Origin: Haliea alexandrii
GTDB lineage: Bacteria > Pseudomonadota > Gammaproteobacteria > Pseudomonadales > Halieaceae
Reading direction: 5' to 3'
NCBI RefSeq assembly: GCF_003719295.1
Contig: NZ_RFLW01000005.1
Span: 121,216 to 185,215 of the forward strand
DNA: 64,000 nt
Under the pieces are notes generated by a model. The model was given only the letters and a program-made list of their open reading frames with translations, was not told the origin of the DNA and did no database searches. Every line of letters begins with the position of its first letter. The first letter of the stretch is position 1. This document shows positions 27,945 to 38,373 of the stretch, in pieces. The position numbers and the translations under genes are program-made.

Positions 27945-29822
27945 CTAGCGGCCCCGCAGGAACAGTTTATCGAGCTCATCGAGGGACATCCGTGTCCATG
28001 TGGGGCGTCCGTGGTTGCACTGGCCAGAGCGCTCCGTTTCCTCCATGTCGCGCAGCAGAGCATTCATTTCCGGCACTGTCAGGCGCCGGTTCGCGCGCAC
28101 CGCGCCGTGGCAGGCCATGGTCGAGAGAATCTCGTCCATATGGGCTTCGATGCGGTCGGAGCTGCCGTATTCGGCCAGGTCGGAAAGCACATCGCGTACC
28201 AGCGCCGCAACGTCAGAGCCACGCAGGGTCACCGGAATCTGCCGCACCAGCAGGGACTCTTCACCGGCGACGTCCACCAACAGGCCCAGCCGTGTAAACA
28301 CCGCGGCGTGCTCCTGCACCAGACCCACTTCCCGCTCACTGACGGCGATCGCCTCCGGCACCAGCAAGGGCTGCCCGGGTATGGCGTCGAGGGCTCTTGC
28401 CGCTTTCAGGCGCTCATAGGTAATCCGCTCGTGCGCGGCGTGCATGTCAACCAGCACCAGGCCCTCGGCGTTTTCCGCCAGAATATAGATACCCTTGAGC
28501 TGGGCCAGAGCGTAGCCCAGCGGTGGCACCGCCTCGGGGGCTTCGGCCACGGGCAACGAAGCAGGGTGCAGGCCGGCGTAGCTACGCACCTGCTCTCCCG
28601 CCTGGCCCGCCGTCAGCGTGGCCGCAGGGCGGTATGCCCCAGGCGGGTATGCCCCAGGCGGGTATGCCCCAGGCGGGTATGCCCCAGGCGGGTATGCCCC
28701 AGCCGAGTCAGCCCCGGGGGCACCCCAGCCCAGACCGGGCTGGGTGGCGATTTCGCCCGTTGCCGTATCGACAGCAAGACCTTCCGCAGTCGCCACCGGG
28801 GGCGCCCCGGCAGTAGGCCTGACGTCGGCAAGGGCGCGATGCAGGCCACTGAAAATGCACTGGTGCACTGCTCGGCTGTCGCGGAAACGCACCTCGTGCT
28901 TGCCTGGGTGCACGTTCACATCCACCTGCGCCGGGTCCAGTTCGAGATAGAGGACAAAGGCGGGATGGCGCCCGTGGTAGAGCACATCGCGGTAGGCCTG
29001 CTTGACCGCGTGCGCCACCAGTTTGTCGCGAATCACCCGGCCGTTGACGAAGAAATACTGCAGGTCGGCCTGACTGCGGGAGAACGTGGGCAGGCCCAGC
29101 CAACCCCACAGACGCATATCGCCGCGGTCGACCTCAATGAACAGGGCCTGCTCCATAAAAGCGGGCCCGCACACCGCCGCCACCCGACGCTGTCGCTCAG
29201 CATCGGCATGAGCGCCCGCCAGGCTGTGAATCACCTTGCCGTTGTGGCGCAGCGTGAAGCCGACGTCGAAGCGGGACAGGGCCAGGCGCTTGACCACTTC
29301 CTCCAGGTGATTGAATTCCGTTTTTTCCGTACGCAGAAACTTGCGCCGTGCCGGTGTGTTGAAGAACAGGTCGCGCACCTCTACCGTGGTGCCGCGCGGG
29401 TGCGGCGCGGGGCGCAGCTGCACATCCATGTCGCGCCCTTCACAGAGGGCGCTGCAACCCTCGCTGGTATCGTCGCGGTGATTGCTGGTGAGCGTCAGGC
29501 GCGACACCGAGCCAATCGACGCCAGCGCCTCGCCGCGAAATCCCAGGCTACCCACCCGCTCCAGGTCGTCCAGCGAGGAAATTTTGCTGGTGGCGTGACG
29601 CGACAGCGCCAGGGGCAGGTCGTCCGCATCGATCCCCGCACCGTTATCGCGAATACGAATGAGTTTGCAGCCCGCGGATTCGATATCGATGTCCACACGG
29701 GTCGCACCGGCGTCGAGGCTGTTCTCAAGCACTTCCTTGACCACGGAAGCGGGCCGCTCGACCACCTCACCGGCGGCGATCTGGTTGGCTAGCCTCGGGC
29801 TGAGGAGCTGGATTCTTGACAT
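27945..29822 (-). CDS. mutL: DNA mismatch repair protein MutL, endonuclease-type
   Basis: The 625-residue protein has an N-terminal GHKL ATPase domain ([41 protein letters not shown]). A Pro/Ala-rich linker contains five 15-bp repeats coding PPGAY units (about residues 370-400). The C-terminal dimerisation domain holds [12 protein letters not shown], which fits the DQHAx2Ex4E endonuclease motif with Met for Gln, plus [10 protein letters not shown] and QCNHGRPT. It should therefore nick DNA itself, as MutL does in species without MutH. It sits between amiB (20 bp upstream) and miaA (6 bp downstream). Confidence 0.97.
   Translation of the reverse strand: MSRIQLLSPRLANQIAAGEVVERPASVVKEVLENSLDAGATRVDIDIESAGCKLIRIRDNGAGIDADDLPLALSRHATSKISSLDDLERVGSLGFRGEALASIGSVSRLTLTSNHRDDTSEGCSALCEGRDMDVQLRPAPHPRGTTVEVRDLFFNTPARRKFLRTEKTEFNHLEEVVKRLALSRFDVGFTLRHNGKVIHSLAGAHADAERQRRVAAVCGPAFMEQALFIEVDRGDMRLWGWLGLPTFSRSQADLQYFFVNGRVIRDKLVAHAVKQAYRDVLYHGRHPAFVLYLELDPAQVDVNVHPGKHEVRFRDSRAVHQCIFSGLHRALADVRPTAGAPPVATAEGLAVDTATGEIATQPGLGWGAPGADSAGAYPPGAYPPGAYPPGAYPPGAYRPAATLTAGQAGEQVRSYAGLHPASLPVAEAPEAVPPLGYALAQLKGIYILAENAEGLVLVDMHAAHERITYERLKAARALDAIPGQPLLVPEAIAVSEREVGLVQEHAAVFTRLGLLVDVAGEESLLVRQIPVTLRGSDVAALVRDVLSDLAEYGSSDRIEAHMDEILSTMACHGAVRANRRLTVPEMNALLRDMEETERSGQCNHGRPTWTRMSLDELDKLFLRGR
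28631..28705. repeat. five tandem 15-bp units inside mutL linker
   Basis: Five head-to-tail copies of GGTATGCCCCAGGCG (plus-strand sense), the last with one mismatch. The unit is a multiple of three and codes Pro-Pro-Gly-Ala-Tyr on the minus strand, so copy number changes would lengthen or shorten the MutL linker without a frameshift. Confidence 0.95.
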
Positions 29823-29842
29823 GGACAGGGCTGCAGTCTGGC

Positions 29843-31174
29843 TCAGGTCGCGGGTATTTTCAGCGTTTGACCCACCATGATATGCGAGGAATCACGCAGG
29901 CCGTTATGTTCTCGCAGGCGCCGAACCGGCACGTTGAAACGCTGGGCGATGCCGGAGAGTGTATCACCCCGGGCAATGGTGTACTCCTGATCACCCTGCT
30001 GTTTGCGCTGAGCAATGAGGGTACCGGGGGGCGGCTGGGCCAGGAACCAGTCGCGAATACCGGCGTGAATGGCCTGCGCCACCTTCTGCTGGTAGGCGCG
30101 CGTACTCAGCTTTTGCGCCTCGCCAGGATTGGAAATAAAACCCGTCTCCACCAGGATCGACGGAATATCCGGCGACTTCAGCACCGCAAAACCGGCCTGC
30201 TCCACGTTGCGCTTGTGCAGTCTGGCCACCGTGTCCATGCGCGACAACACCTTGCCACCCACCTTGAGGCTGTGGTCCAGGGTGTTGGTCATGGAGAGAT
30301 CCGTGAGCACACTCGCCAGCACATCATCCTTGTCACCCAGGCGCACCCCGCCAATCAGGTCGGCCTCGTTTTCACGCTGGGCGAGGTAACTGGCGGCCGT
30401 GCTGGTGGCGCCGCGGGTAGACAGCGCGTACACCGACGCACCGTTGGCTTCGCGGCGGGTAAATGCATCGGCGTGGATGGAGACAAACAGGTCCGCATGG
30501 CGCTGGCGTGCGAGGTCGCGGCGCCCCTTGAGGCTGATGTAGTAATCACCCGTGCGAATCATGGTCGGACGGAAGCCCTGATCCCGCTTGAGCAGCGACT
30601 CGAGCTCCCGGGAGATGGCCAGCACGATATCTTTCTCGCGCTGACGGTTGGGGCCGATGGCACCTGGATCCTCGCCGCCGTGGCCGGCATCAATGGCGAT
30701 GATGATGTCGCGATTGCCGCGATCGGTGGCGGCGGCGGTCTTAACCGGCTCTGGCGCCGCGGCAGGGCTGCTGGCGGGTTTGCGGTCGTAGAGGTCCAGC
30801 ACCAGGCGGTCGCCGGTTTGTGCCTGCGCATTGGCTTTCAGCGCGAAGCTGCGCGGCTCCACCGCAGCGCGCACGTCGAAGACTACGCGCAGGTCGCGGC
30901 CCTCACGGACCCCCGAGCGCACCAAAGAAATTGGCGTGTTTTCCAGCGCCAGCCCGCTCAGGCTCGTTTTCAGGGAAGCTTCGCTGACATCAAGCACGAT
31001 GCGGTCGGGGTTACTGAGGGTCAGCAGACGATGCTCCGCCGGGCCGGTCAGGTCAAAAACGATCCGCGTGTGGTCCGGTGCGCGCCAAAGACGGACGTCG
31101 TGCACCTCTACCGCCAGCGCCGTTGATGCGCACAGGCACGACAACACCACACTCGCCCAGAAACCCCTGTTCAT
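29843..31174 (-). CDS. amiB: N-acetylmuramoyl-L-alanine amidase (AMIN, Amidase_3, LysM)
   Basis: AmiB-type amidases cut septal peptidoglycan in the periplasm during cell separation. The 443-residue protein has a signal peptide (to about residue 22, ALA-VEV) and an AMIN domain (about 25-130). A short Pro/Ala linker leads to the zinc amidase domain with [16 protein letters not shown] near 161-176, HADAF near 230 and [11 protein letters not shown] near 340. A single C-terminal LysM domain (about 397-441) binds peptidoglycan. The gene is 20 bp from mutL and 24 bp after tsaE, the classic order. Confidence 0.95.
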   Translation of the reverse strand: MNRGFWASVVLSCLCASTALAVEVHDVRLWRAPDHTRIVFDLTGPAEHRLLTLSNPDRIVLDVSEASLKTSLSGLALENTPISLVRSGVREGRDLRVVFDVRAAVEPRSFALKANAQAQTGDRLVLDLYDRKPASSPAAAPEPVKTAAATDRGNRDIIIAIDAGHGGEDPGAIGPNRQREKDIVLAISRELESLLKRDQGFRPTMIRTGDYYISLKGRRDLARQRHADLFVSIHADAFTRREANGASVYALSTRGATSTAASYLAQRENEADLIGGVRLGDKDDVLASVLTDLSMTNTLDHSLKVGGKVLSRMDTVARLHKRNVEQAGFAVLKSPDIPSILVETGFISNPGEAQKLSTRAYQQKVAQAIHAGIRDWFLAQPPPGTLIAQRKQQGDQEYTIARGDTLSGIAQRFNVPVRRLREHNGLRDSSHIMVGQTLKIPAT

Positions 31175-31198
31175 CTCACTCCAGACGTGTATCCGTCG

Positions 31199-31675
31199 CT
31201 ACGCTCGGGCCGCGGATTGCCAGCGAGACAGGATACGCTCACCCACATCACTCCTGGCCTGCACCTGCAGGCTGCGCCCACTGCCCGCTGACGCTATGGT
31301 AATCGCTAAATCTGCCGGGGGCAAAACTCCGTGACCGCGCTCGGGCCACTCGACCAGGCAGAGGCTGTGTGGCCCGAAGTAATCACGAATGCCCATGAAC
31401 TCGAGCTCCGTCGGATCCCCCAGGCGGTAGAGGTCGAAATGAAACACCTCCAGCTCACCAAACTCGTAAGGTTCTACCAGCGTGTAGGTGGGGCTTTTCA
31501 CTGCACCGCGATGGCCCAGACCGTGCACAACGCCGCGGCTCAAGGTGGTCTTGCCCATGCCCAGGCCGCCGCACAGATACACCACGGCACCGGGCTCGCA
31601 GGCCTCAGCCAAAGTGGCGCCCAACGCCACCATGGCGGCCTCATCAACCGCGGAAAGCACTGCGTCTACGCTCAC
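31199..31675 (-). CDS. tsaE: tRNA t6A synthesis ATPase TsaE
   Basis: TsaE is the ATPase that works with TsaB and TsaD to make N6-threonylcarbamoyladenosine at A37 of ANN-decoding tRNAs. The 158-residue protein has the P-loop GGLGMGKTTLSRG near residues 35-47, SPTYTLVEPYE, FHFDLYRL and the C-terminal VEWPERG. Its ATG overlaps the nnrD stop by 4 bp, a widespread nnrD-tsaE-amiB-mutL arrangement. Confidence 0.96.
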   Translation of the reverse strand: MSVDAVLSAVDEAAMVALGATLAEACEPGAVVYLCGGLGMGKTTLSRGVVHGLGHRGAVKSPTYTLVEPYEFGELEVFHFDLYRLGDPTELEFMGIRDYFGPHSLCLVEWPERGHGVLPPADLAITIASAGSGRSLQVQARSDVGERILSRWQSAARA

Positions 31676-33183
31676 CCGAGCAGCTTCCGCAGGGGCGCCA
31701 TGAGGTCACTGGCAAGCAGGCCTCGCTGTCCGTCGCGGGCCGCCTCATCCGCAGCCGCGCCGTGCACACAGGCGCCCAGGGCGGCCGCCGCTCGCGGGCT
31801 CAAGCCCTGCGCAAGCAGCGCCCCAATGATGCCGCTGAGGACGTCACCCATACCGCCGGACGCCATTCCGGCGTTGCCATAATCCGACAGCAGGCGCTGT
31901 TCGCCGCTGACAATCAGACTGCCGTTACCCTTCAGCAACACGGTGCCTCCAAGCCGCCCCTGCAAGGCAAGCGCAGCGGCAAAGCGGTCGTTTTGCACCG
32001 CGCCACTGGAACTGCCCAGCAAACGCCCCGCTTCACCGGGGTGCGGCGTATACACGCGGTTTTCCCGCCTCGCTACGGTTCCCTCCGGGGCGGCCGCCAA
32101 CAGGTTGAGGGCGTCGGCGTCCAGCACCATCGGCAGGGACGACGCCAACGCCACCTGCAAAAGCTGGCCGGACCAGCTGCTGCGGCCGAGGCCAGGCCCC
32201 AGCACCAGCACGTCGGCGCTGTTGAGCAGTGGCTGCAGCTCCTGGCCAGAGCGCACCCCGCTGACCATCGCCTCGGGGGTACGCGCCACAATCGCCGGCA
32301 GGTGCTCGGGCCGCGTGGCCACGCGCACCAGCCCGGCTCCGCTGCGCAGGGCGGCTTCGGCCGCCAGCGCCACTGCACCGGAAAACCCGTGATCGCCGCC
32401 AACCACCAGCACCGTGCCGTAATCGCCCTTGTGGCTGGCAGCAGGGCGCTCGGGCCATGCGGCCAGCAAACGCTGCAGATCGAGACGACGCCAGGCGGGC
32501 AACACAGCCTGAAAGGCCGCCATGGGTACGGCAAGATCGGCAAACTCCAGCTCACCAACACAATCCGGCCCATGCAGGGTAAACAGCCCGCGCTTGCAGG
32601 CAATAAAGGTCACGGTGAGGTCGGCGCGCACCGCCGTGCCGAGCACGCGTCCGGTATCCGCACACAGCCCGGAGGGGATATCCAGCGCCACCACCGGCAG
32701 GTCCGCAGCGTTCAGCCCCTCGATGGCGGCGATAAACGGCGCGCGGACGTCACCGCCAAGCCCGGTGCCCAACAGAGCATCCACCAGCACGCCCCGTGCC
32801 TGGAGTTCGTCCGGCGCAAACGGTACCACAGGTACGCCACTGGCCAACGCCTGCTCGCGGGCTCTCAGTGCATCACCGCCTATTCTGGCCGAGTCTCCCA
32901 CTTGCAACACGCGCACCGGGATATTGCGGCGCTGCGCCTGATCGGCGAGCAGATAACCGTCGCCGCCATTATTCCCGGTGCCGCAGAGCACCTGCAGCAG
33001 CTCAGGTTGCGGCCAGCGCAGCAACAACTGGCGCAGGGCGGCAGACGCGGCACGGGACATGAGCAGCGCACCGTCAATGCCCGCCTGGTCAATGGCCCAC
33101 CGGTCCAGCGCACGGCTCTCACTGGCACTGTACAGCCCCTCGTGCTCCCACTCGCTGCAATCCAGCTTGACTGACGTCGCCAA
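31672..33183 (-). CDS. nnrD: bifunctional NAD(P)H-hydrate epimerase / ADP-dependent dehydratase
   Basis: This 503-residue fusion repairs damaged, hydrated NAD(P)H. The N-terminal YjeF_N epimerase half (about residues 1-215) has LCGTGNNGGDGYLLA and VDALLGTGLGG. The C-terminal ribokinase-like dehydratase half has SHKGDYGTVLVVGGDHGFSGA and the ADP-site NAGMASGGMGDVLSGIIGALLAQG. It is first in a long minus-strand operon and divergent from queG, with about 106 bp of shared upstream DNA. Its stop overlaps tsaE by 4 bp. Confidence 0.95.
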   Translation of the reverse strand: MATSVKLDCSEWEHEGLYSASESRALDRWAIDQAGIDGALLMSRAASAALRQLLLRWPQPELLQVLCGTGNNGGDGYLLADQAQRRNIPVRVLQVGDSARIGGDALRAREQALASGVPVVPFAPDELQARGVLVDALLGTGLGGDVRAPFIAAIEGLNAADLPVVALDIPSGLCADTGRVLGTAVRADLTVTFIACKRGLFTLHGPDCVGELEFADLAVPMAAFQAVLPAWRRLDLQRLLAAWPERPAASHKGDYGTVLVVGGDHGFSGAVALAAEAALRSGAGLVRVATRPEHLPAIVARTPEAMVSGVRSGQELQPLLNSADVLVLGPGLGRSSWSGQLLQVALASSLPMVLDADALNLLAAAPEGTVARRENRVYTPHPGEAGRLLGSSSGAVQNDRFAAALALQGRLGGTVLLKGNGSLIVSGEQRLLSDYGNAGMASGGMGDVLSGIIGALLAQGLSPRAAAALGACVHGAAADEAARDGQRGLLASDLMAPLRKLLG

Positions 33184-33289
33184 AACCCACCTCGCGCTGC
33201 TAAACTCACGGGCTCAGGATACGCCCGCAAACCCGCGGATTATAGGCAGCTTTCTTTGCCCGGCCCAGCCCCATGCGACGCAAACACCG

Positions 33290-34438
33290 ATGGCACCAGC
33301 ACTGACACCAGAGCGCCAGATTGCCCTGCGCCAACAAATCGATGGCTGGGTGGCGGAGCTGGGGTTCAGCCAGTGTGCGGTCAGCGACATTCACCTCGAG
33401 GCGCATGAGCCCTACCTGCAGAAGTGGCTGGATGCGGGTTATCATGGGGATATGGACTACATGGCGCGCCACGGTCTGCGCCGGGCGCGGCCCGCCGAGT
33501 TGGTGCCCGAGACCTGCCGGGTCATTACCGTGCGGCTGGATTACCTGGCCGCCGACACACAACCGCTACGGGTGCTCGCCGCGGCGGACAAAGCCTACAT
33601 CTCCCGCTATGCGCTCGGCCGCGACTACCACAAGCTCATGCGCAAACGCCTCGCCCGGCTAGCCGAGCTGATTCAGGCATCCGTCGCGGGCGGCCAGTAC
33701 CGCGCGTTCGTCGACAGCGCGCCGGTACTGGAACGCGCACTGGCAGAGCGCGCCGGCATGGGCTGGCTGGCCAAGAACACCATGCTGATCAACGAGCGCG
33801 CGGGCTCCTGGTTTTTCCTCGGCGAAATCTACACCGACCTGCCACTGGACGCTGACCCGCCACAGGCCAGCAAGCACTGCGGCAGCTGCAGTGCCTGCCT
33901 GAGCGTGTGCCCCACCGACGCCTTCGCCGGCCCCTTTGAGCTGGACGCGCGTCGCTGCATCTCCTACCTGACCATCGAGCACCGCGGCAGTATTGACCCG
34001 AGCTTACGTCCCCTGCTGGGCAACCGGGTATTTGGCTGCGATGACTGCCAGCTGGTCTGCCCCTGGAACAAGTTCGCGCGCCACAGCGACGAGACCGATT
34101 TCCAGCCGCGCCACAAGCTGCACGACAGCGAGCTGGTAACCCTGTTTTTGTGGGACGAGGACACGTTTTTGCAACGCACCGAAGGCTCGGCCATCCGGCG
34201 CATCGGCCACGAACGCTGGCTACGCAACCTGGCTGTGGGCCTGGGGAATGGTCCCGCCACAGCGGGCGCCATCGCGGCACTGGAAACCCGCCTGACACAC
34301 CCCTCCGCGCTGGTGCGCGAGCACGTCGGCTGGGCGCTGGAGGTGCTCAGGGCGCGCGCAGAAAATGCTCCCGGTAGTAGCGCAGCTCGGCAACCGATTC
34401 ACGAATATCATCCAGCGCCTGGTGGCTCCCGGCCTTGA
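33290..34438 (+). CDS. queG: epoxyqueuosine reductase QueG
   Basis: QueG reduces epoxyqueuosine to queuosine in tRNA using cobalamin and two 4Fe-4S clusters. The 382-residue protein has [15 protein letters not shown] near 113 and the cobalamin-region catalytic [20 protein letters not shown]. Two ferredoxin-like cluster motifs follow ([16 protein letters not shown] and [14 protein letters not shown]), and a C-terminal HEAT-like region. ATG 33290 starts the conserved core; the ribosome binding site is weak. It is divergent from nnrD. Its last 92 bp are antisense to the 3' end of the convergent orn gene. Confidence 0.96.
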   Translation: MAPALTPERQIALRQQIDGWVAELGFSQCAVSDIHLEAHEPYLQKWLDAGYHGDMDYMARHGLRRARPAELVPETCRVITVRLDYLAADTQPLRVLAAADKAYISRYALGRDYHKLMRKRLARLAELIQASVAGGQYRAFVDSAPVLERALAERAGMGWLAKNTMLINERAGSWFFLGEIYTDLPLDADPPQASKHCGSCSACLSVCPTDAFAGPFELDARRCISYLTIEHRGSIDPSLRPLLGNRVFGCDDCQLVCPWNKFARHSDETDFQPRHKLHDSELVTLFLWDEDTFLQRTEGSAIRRIGHERWLRNLAVGLGNGPATAGAIAALETRLTHPSALVREHVGWALEVLRARAENAPGSSAARQPIHEYHPAPGGSRP

Positions 34439-34889
34439 CCACACCACTCTCGAGTTCCGGGCGCCACAGTCGCATCAGGATCTTCAGTGTGCTCACGTCC
34501 AGGTTGCGGTAGTGGAAAAAAGCCTCCAGCTGCGGCATGTAGCGCGCCAGAAAGCGGCGATCCTGGCAGATGGTGTTGCCACACATGGGCGAGCTGCCTG
34601 GCAGAACCCAGTCAGCCAGAAAGGCGAGCGTCATCGCCTCGGCCTCGGCGCTGTCGATGCGGCTCTTGCGCACGCGCTCGACCAGCCCGGAGCGGGTATG
34701 GTGGGTGGTGTTCCATTCGTCCATGCCCGCCAGCACCGACTCGGGCTGATGGATGGCGATCACCGGCCCTTCGGCGAGGGTACGCAGCTGACTGTCGGTA
34801 ACGATCGTCGCCATCTCGATCACAACATCCCGCTCCGGGTCGAGGCCGGTCATTTCCAGATCCACCCAGATCAGGTTATCTTGCTGCAT
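34347..34889 (-). CDS. orn: oligoribonuclease
   Basis: Orn degrades dinucleotides left by RNA turnover and by c-di-GMP breakdown. The 180-residue product (E. coli 181) is a DEDDh exonuclease: [12 protein letters not shown] (Asp, Glu), [11 protein letters not shown] (Asp), and SHQALDDI with the catalytic His and Asp. ATG 34887-34889 gives the standard N-terminus [12 protein letters not shown]. Longer in-frame starts add sequence without homology to the family. It shares 85 bp of divergent upstream DNA with rsgA, the usual orn/rsgA arrangement. Confidence 0.97.
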   Translation of the reverse strand: MQQDNLIWVDLEMTGLDPERDVVIEMATIVTDSQLRTLAEGPVIAIHQPESVLAGMDEWNTTHHTRSGLVERVRKSRIDSAEAEAMTLAFLADWVLPGSSPMCGNTICQDRRFLARYMPQLEAFFHYRNLDVSTLKILMRLWRPELESGVVKAGSHQALDDIRESVAELRYYREHFLRAP

Positions 34890-34974
34890 ACCATCACACC
34901 CTGTTGTCATTTTCGCGCGAAGCAGTGTAACAAATTGCCTGTACAGCGCCACGTCGGCCCCCAATAATGCAACG

Positions 34975-35991
34975 ATGAGCAAACGCAAACTGAGCCGGCA
35001 GCAGAGCTTCCGCATCCGCAGGATCCAGGAGGAGCGCAGCGCCCGCGCGCAGCGCCGCGACGCCCGGGCCGACGAGGCACTGGGCGCGGGTGAACTCGGA
35101 GCAGAGCAGACCGGGCTGGTGATCGCACACTACGGCACCCAGGTCGACATAGAGGATGGCGACAGGCACACCCAGCGCTGCCACCTGCGCGCCAACCTCG
35201 AGGGCCTGGTCACCGGTGACCGGGTGACCTGGTGCCCGGGCGAGAGCACCGGCGTCGTGGTCGCGCGCGAACCGCGGCACAGCGAACTGCGCCGGCCAGA
35301 CCCCTACGGCAAAATGAAAACCATCGCCGCCAACATCGACCAGATACTGGTGGTTATCGCGCCCTTTCCGGAACCGCACGCCAACCTCATCGACCGCTAT
35401 CTGGTGGCAGCCGAAGTCGTGGGGATAGAACCCGTACTGGTGCTCAACAAATGCGACCTGCTGGCCGCTGACGCCGCGCTGCACGCACGCGTGCACGCGA
35501 TGCTGGCGATCTACCCGACCCTGGGCTACCGCGTGCTCGAAGTGAGCAGCCAGAGCGGCAGCCTGGAGGCGCTGCAGCAGGCACTGCAGGGCCGCATCAG
35601 CGTATTTGTCGGGCAATCGGGTGTCGGCAAGTCGTCTTTGGTGAACACTCTGTTACCCGAGGCGGAGCTACGGGTGGGCGAGCTTTCCGCACTGCGCCAG
35701 AAGGGCACGCACACCACCACCACCGCGCAGCTGTTCCACCTGCCGGGCGGCGGCAGCCTTATCGACTCACCCGGGATACGCGAATTCGGCCTGTGGCACA
35801 TGCAGCGCGAGCAGGTGGAGCAGGGTTTCAGGGAGTTTCGCACACGCCTGGGCCACTGCCGCTTTCGCGACTGCAGCCACAAGCATGAGCCCGGCTGCGC
35901 CATCCTGGACGCAGCCGCCCAAGGTGCAATCAGCGCTGCCCGCCTGGACAGTTACCGCCACATCGTGGAGAGCCTGGATCAACCCGGCTGA
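34975..35991 (+). CDS. rsgA: small ribosomal subunit biogenesis GTPase RsgA
   Basis: RsgA is a circularly permuted GTPase that checks late 30S assembly. The 338-residue protein has an OB fold after a basic N-terminus ([18 protein letters not shown]). Permuted G motifs follow: NKCD near 159, then [12 protein letters not shown] near 212, then [10 protein letters not shown] zinc motif with [14 protein letters not shown] comes near the C-terminus. ATG 34975 starts the conserved basic region. Its last 13 bp overlap the convergent psd gene. Confidence 0.97.
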   Translation: MSKRKLSRQQSFRIRRIQEERSARAQRRDARADEALGAGELGAEQTGLVIAHYGTQVDIEDGDRHTQRCHLRANLEGLVTGDRVTWCPGESTGVVVAREPRHSELRRPDPYGKMKTIAANIDQILVVIAPFPEPHANLIDRYLVAAEVVGIEPVLVLNKCDLLAADAALHARVHAMLAIYPTLGYRVLEVSSQSGSLEALQQALQGRISVFVGQSGVGKSSLVNTLLPEAELRVGELSALRQKGTHTTTTAQLFHLPGGGSLIDSPGIREFGLWHMQREQVEQGFREFRTRLGHCRFRDCSHKHEPGCAILDAAAQGAISAARLDSYRHIVESLDQPG

Positions 35992-36851
35992 ACAGGCGCT
36001 GCCTGCGCGAGGCTGCCCAGGACCTGCCCGAGACGGGTGGCACTGCCCGCGGCCAGTGATTCATCCCAGCTGACCGCGCCTTCCGGGAACAACAGGATCA
36101 CAGTGGAGCCCAGTTTGAACCGGCCCATCTCTTCCCCGCGGGCGAGCCGCACGGGAGCGGGCAAGGTGCGGTAGTCCCGCTCGCGCAGACTGCGCGGGGG
36201 CGGCGCCACCTGCCCTTCCCACACCGTATCGATGCCGGCAACAATCATCGCACCCACCAGCACCATGGCCATCGGCCCGGCCGGGGTATCGAAATAGCAG
36301 ACCAGCCGCTCGTTGCGCGCAAAGAGGCGATCCACGCCCGCTGCGGTAGTACTGTTGACTGAGAAGAGCTTGCCCGGCACGTAGCGCGTGGCCACCAACT
36401 CACCATCAATCGGCATGTGCACGCGGTGGTAGTCCCTGGGCGAAAGGTAAATGGTAGCGAAGTGACCATTGCGAAACTGCGCGGCGCGCTCGTCGTCACC
36501 CCCCAGTAACGCCCAGGTGGAAAAATGACGGCCCTTGGCCTGCAGCAGGCTGTGCTCTTCGATACGCCCGAGCTGGCTCACCGTGCCATCTGCCGGGCAC
36601 ACCAGCCCAGCCTCGGCCAATGGCCGCGCGCCGGACCGCAGACGGCGGGTGAAGAAGGCATTGAAGTTCGCGTAGGCCTCCGGGTAGCGCTCCTCGGCTT
36701 CACTCATGTTCACCCCAAACGCTCGAATGAACGCGGCAATCAGCCCGTTTTTCAGCCACCGGGGGTTGCGCAACTCCGCAAACCAGCCGACCACACGGGA
36801 CAGCGCATGCTGTGGAACCAGGTACTGCAGCAAAACGAACAGGGCTTTCAT
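35979..36851 (-). CDS. psd: phosphatidylserine decarboxylase
   Basis: Psd makes phosphatidylethanolamine at the inner membrane. The 290-residue proenzyme has the self-cleavage site FKLGSTVILLF (Gly-Ser) near residues 243-253, and the conserved FFTRRLRSGARPL, FATIYLSPRDYHRVHMPIDG and YVPGKLFSVN segments. The Ser becomes the pyruvoyl group of the alpha chain. It is preceded on the same strand by the PhoH-like gene, with a perfect 12-bp hairpin in the 85-bp gap. It is convergent with rsgA. Confidence 0.97.
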   Translation of the reverse strand: MKALFVLLQYLVPQHALSRVVGWFAELRNPRWLKNGLIAAFIRAFGVNMSEAEERYPEAYANFNAFFTRRLRSGARPLAEAGLVCPADGTVSQLGRIEEHSLLQAKGRHFSTWALLGGDDERAAQFRNGHFATIYLSPRDYHRVHMPIDGELVATRYVPGKLFSVNSTTAAGVDRLFARNERLVCYFDTPAGPMAMVLVGAMIVAGIDTVWEGQVAPPPRSLRERDYRTLPAPVRLARGEEMGRFKLGSTVILLFPEGAVSWDESLAAGSATRLGQVLGSLAQAAPVQPG

Positions 36852-36872
36852 GGTATCGGAATTCCGGGCATG

Positions 36873-36908
36873 GGTACGGGGCGCAGCACTCAGGCCGCGC
36901 CCCGTACC
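36873..36908. repeat. perfect 12-bp inverted repeat between PhoH-like gene and psd
   Basis: GGTACGGGGCGC and its exact complement are separated by a 12-base loop. No T-run follows on either strand, so it is not a standard terminator. It begins about 20 bp upstream of the psd start and would form a very stable hairpin in the psd leader. Confidence 0.85.
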
Positions 36909-36936
36909 TTAGCAGAAAAGCGCCGGGGGAGCAGCG

Positions 36937-38373
36937 CTAGAGCTGCTCTTCCGCGAACGCCGCGAGGCGCGAACGGACAATGCCGTTGACGTGCATGATG
37001 CCCGCATGGGGGTAGGTTTTGGTTTTCTCCACCAAGTAGGTAAGCCCCGAGGTGAGCGGCGAGATATACTTGTTGTCGATCTGTGCCAGATTACCCAGGA
37101 CGACGATCTTGGAGTCGGCGCCCACCCGGCTGATCACCGACTTCAACTGGAACTGGCTCAGGCCCTGGGCTTCATCAATGATGATATAAGCGTTGTTGAA
37201 GGAGCGGCCGCGCATGAAATTGAGCGACTTGAACTGGATGTTGGCGCGCTCCTTCACGTAGGCAATGCTGCCATGACAGGACTCGTCCGTGCCGTGCAGG
37301 ATCTCCAGGTTGTCGTCGAAAGCGGCGAGCCAGGGCGCCATTTTCTCCTCCTCGGTGCCCGGCAGAAAGCCGATATCCTCGGCAATCGGTGGCGTCGAGC
37401 GCGCGACAATGAGCTTGCTGAAACGCTTCTGCTCAAGGATCGCGTGCAGCCCGTAAGCCAGCGCCAGCAGGGTCTTGCCGGAGCCTGCCGGGCCGGTCAT
37501 CACCGTCATGTCGACGTTGTCGTTCTCGAGCAGCGACATCGCCATGGCCTGCTCCAGGTTGCGCGGCGCCAGCCCCCAGAAACGGCGGTGCATCAGCTTG
37601 TCGCGGCTGTCGCAGTGTAAATACACATAGTCGCTGTCTATCCGCTTCACGAACGCCATGAAGGCCTGGTCGTCATACAGGAACATGTTCGGGTACACGT
37701 TGGGCAGGCACCGGCGGGGAATCCGGTGCAGCGTGCAATCCCCTTCTCGCAGCGTATCCACCTCGGATATATCGGACCAGAAATCCCCTTCAATGTGCTC
37801 GTAGCCCCGAGCCAGCAGGTCGATATCGTCCAGTACCCGGTCGCGACGATAGTCCTCCACGTGCATCAGGCCGGATCCCTTGGCCTTGATGCGCATGTTG
37901 ATGTCCTTGGTGACCAGGCAGACAAACGCCGCGGGGTTTTCTGCCTGCAAGCGCAGAGCCACGTTGATGATACGGTTGTCGTTGGCCTGGTCCTGGGTCA
38001 CGTCCAGGTAGGGTACATCGCTGTCATCGCTAAGCAGCTGGTCAGGGTAGATGGCCAGTGTTCCCGGCACCCCTTCCCGGTTGCTACCCGGAATGGGCAC
38101 CCCCGACTGGATGTCCTGCGGCGACGCCGTGTCGACCACCTTGTCGATCATCTGGATAGCGATACGCGCCTCGCGACTCACCGTCTTTTCATGCCGATCC
38201 TTGATGTGGTCCAGCTCCTCCAGAACGGTCATGGGGATAACAACGTGGTGCTCGTTGAAGGCGGTCACTGCGGTGGGGTCGTGCAACAGCACATTGGTAT
38301 CCAGAACATACGTCTTCTTGATGACGGCCTTCAGTGTGGTTTTTTCTACGCGCAGGGGTGAACCTGAGTCCAT
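36937..38373 (-). CDS. PhoH family protein, PIN domain plus PhoH ATPase
   Basis: The 478-residue protein joins an N-terminal PIN ribonuclease domain (KTYVLDTNVLLHDPTA near residue 20; VTKDINMR and further acidic residues to about 150) to a C-terminal PhoH/RNA-helicase-like ATPase (TGPAGSGKTLLALAYG Walker A near 290; AYIIIDEAQGLS Walker B). PIN-PhoH (PhoH2-like) proteins are RNA-unwinding ribonucleases. GAGGA before the ATG supports the start. It is divergent from the RNase II-type gene 266 bp away, so two RNA-processing genes share that control region. Confidence 0.92.
   Translation of the reverse strand: MDSGSPLRVEKTTLKAVIKKTYVLDTNVLLHDPTAVTAFNEHHVVIPMTVLEELDHIKDRHEKTVSREARIAIQMIDKVVDTASPQDIQSGVPIPGSNREGVPGTLAIYPDQLLSDDSDVPYLDVTQDQANDNRIINVALRLQAENPAAFVCLVTKDINMRIKAKGSGLMHVEDYRRDRVLDDIDLLARGYEHIEGDFWSDISEVDTLREGDCTLHRIPRRCLPNVYPNMFLYDDQAFMAFVKRIDSDYVYLHCDSRDKLMHRRFWGLAPRNLEQAMAMSLLENDNVDMTVMTGPAGSGKTLLALAYGLHAILEQKRFSKLIVARSTPPIAEDIGFLPGTEEEKMAPWLAAFDDNLEILHGTDESCHGSIAYVKERANIQFKSLNFMRGRSFNNAYIIIDEAQGLSQFQLKSVISRVGADSKIVVLGNLAQIDNKYISPLTSGLTYLVEKTKTYPHAGIMHVNGIVRSRLAAFAEEQL

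Noticed and set aside
28631-28705. Tandem repeats considered as a CRISPR array.
   Set aside because: The units are contiguous 15-mers without spacers, inside a conserved coding frame.
27084-29792. 902-codon open frame on the plus strand over mutL and miaA.
   Set aside because: It is antisense to two well conserved genes. Long antisense frames are common in DNA with high GC and strong codon bias.
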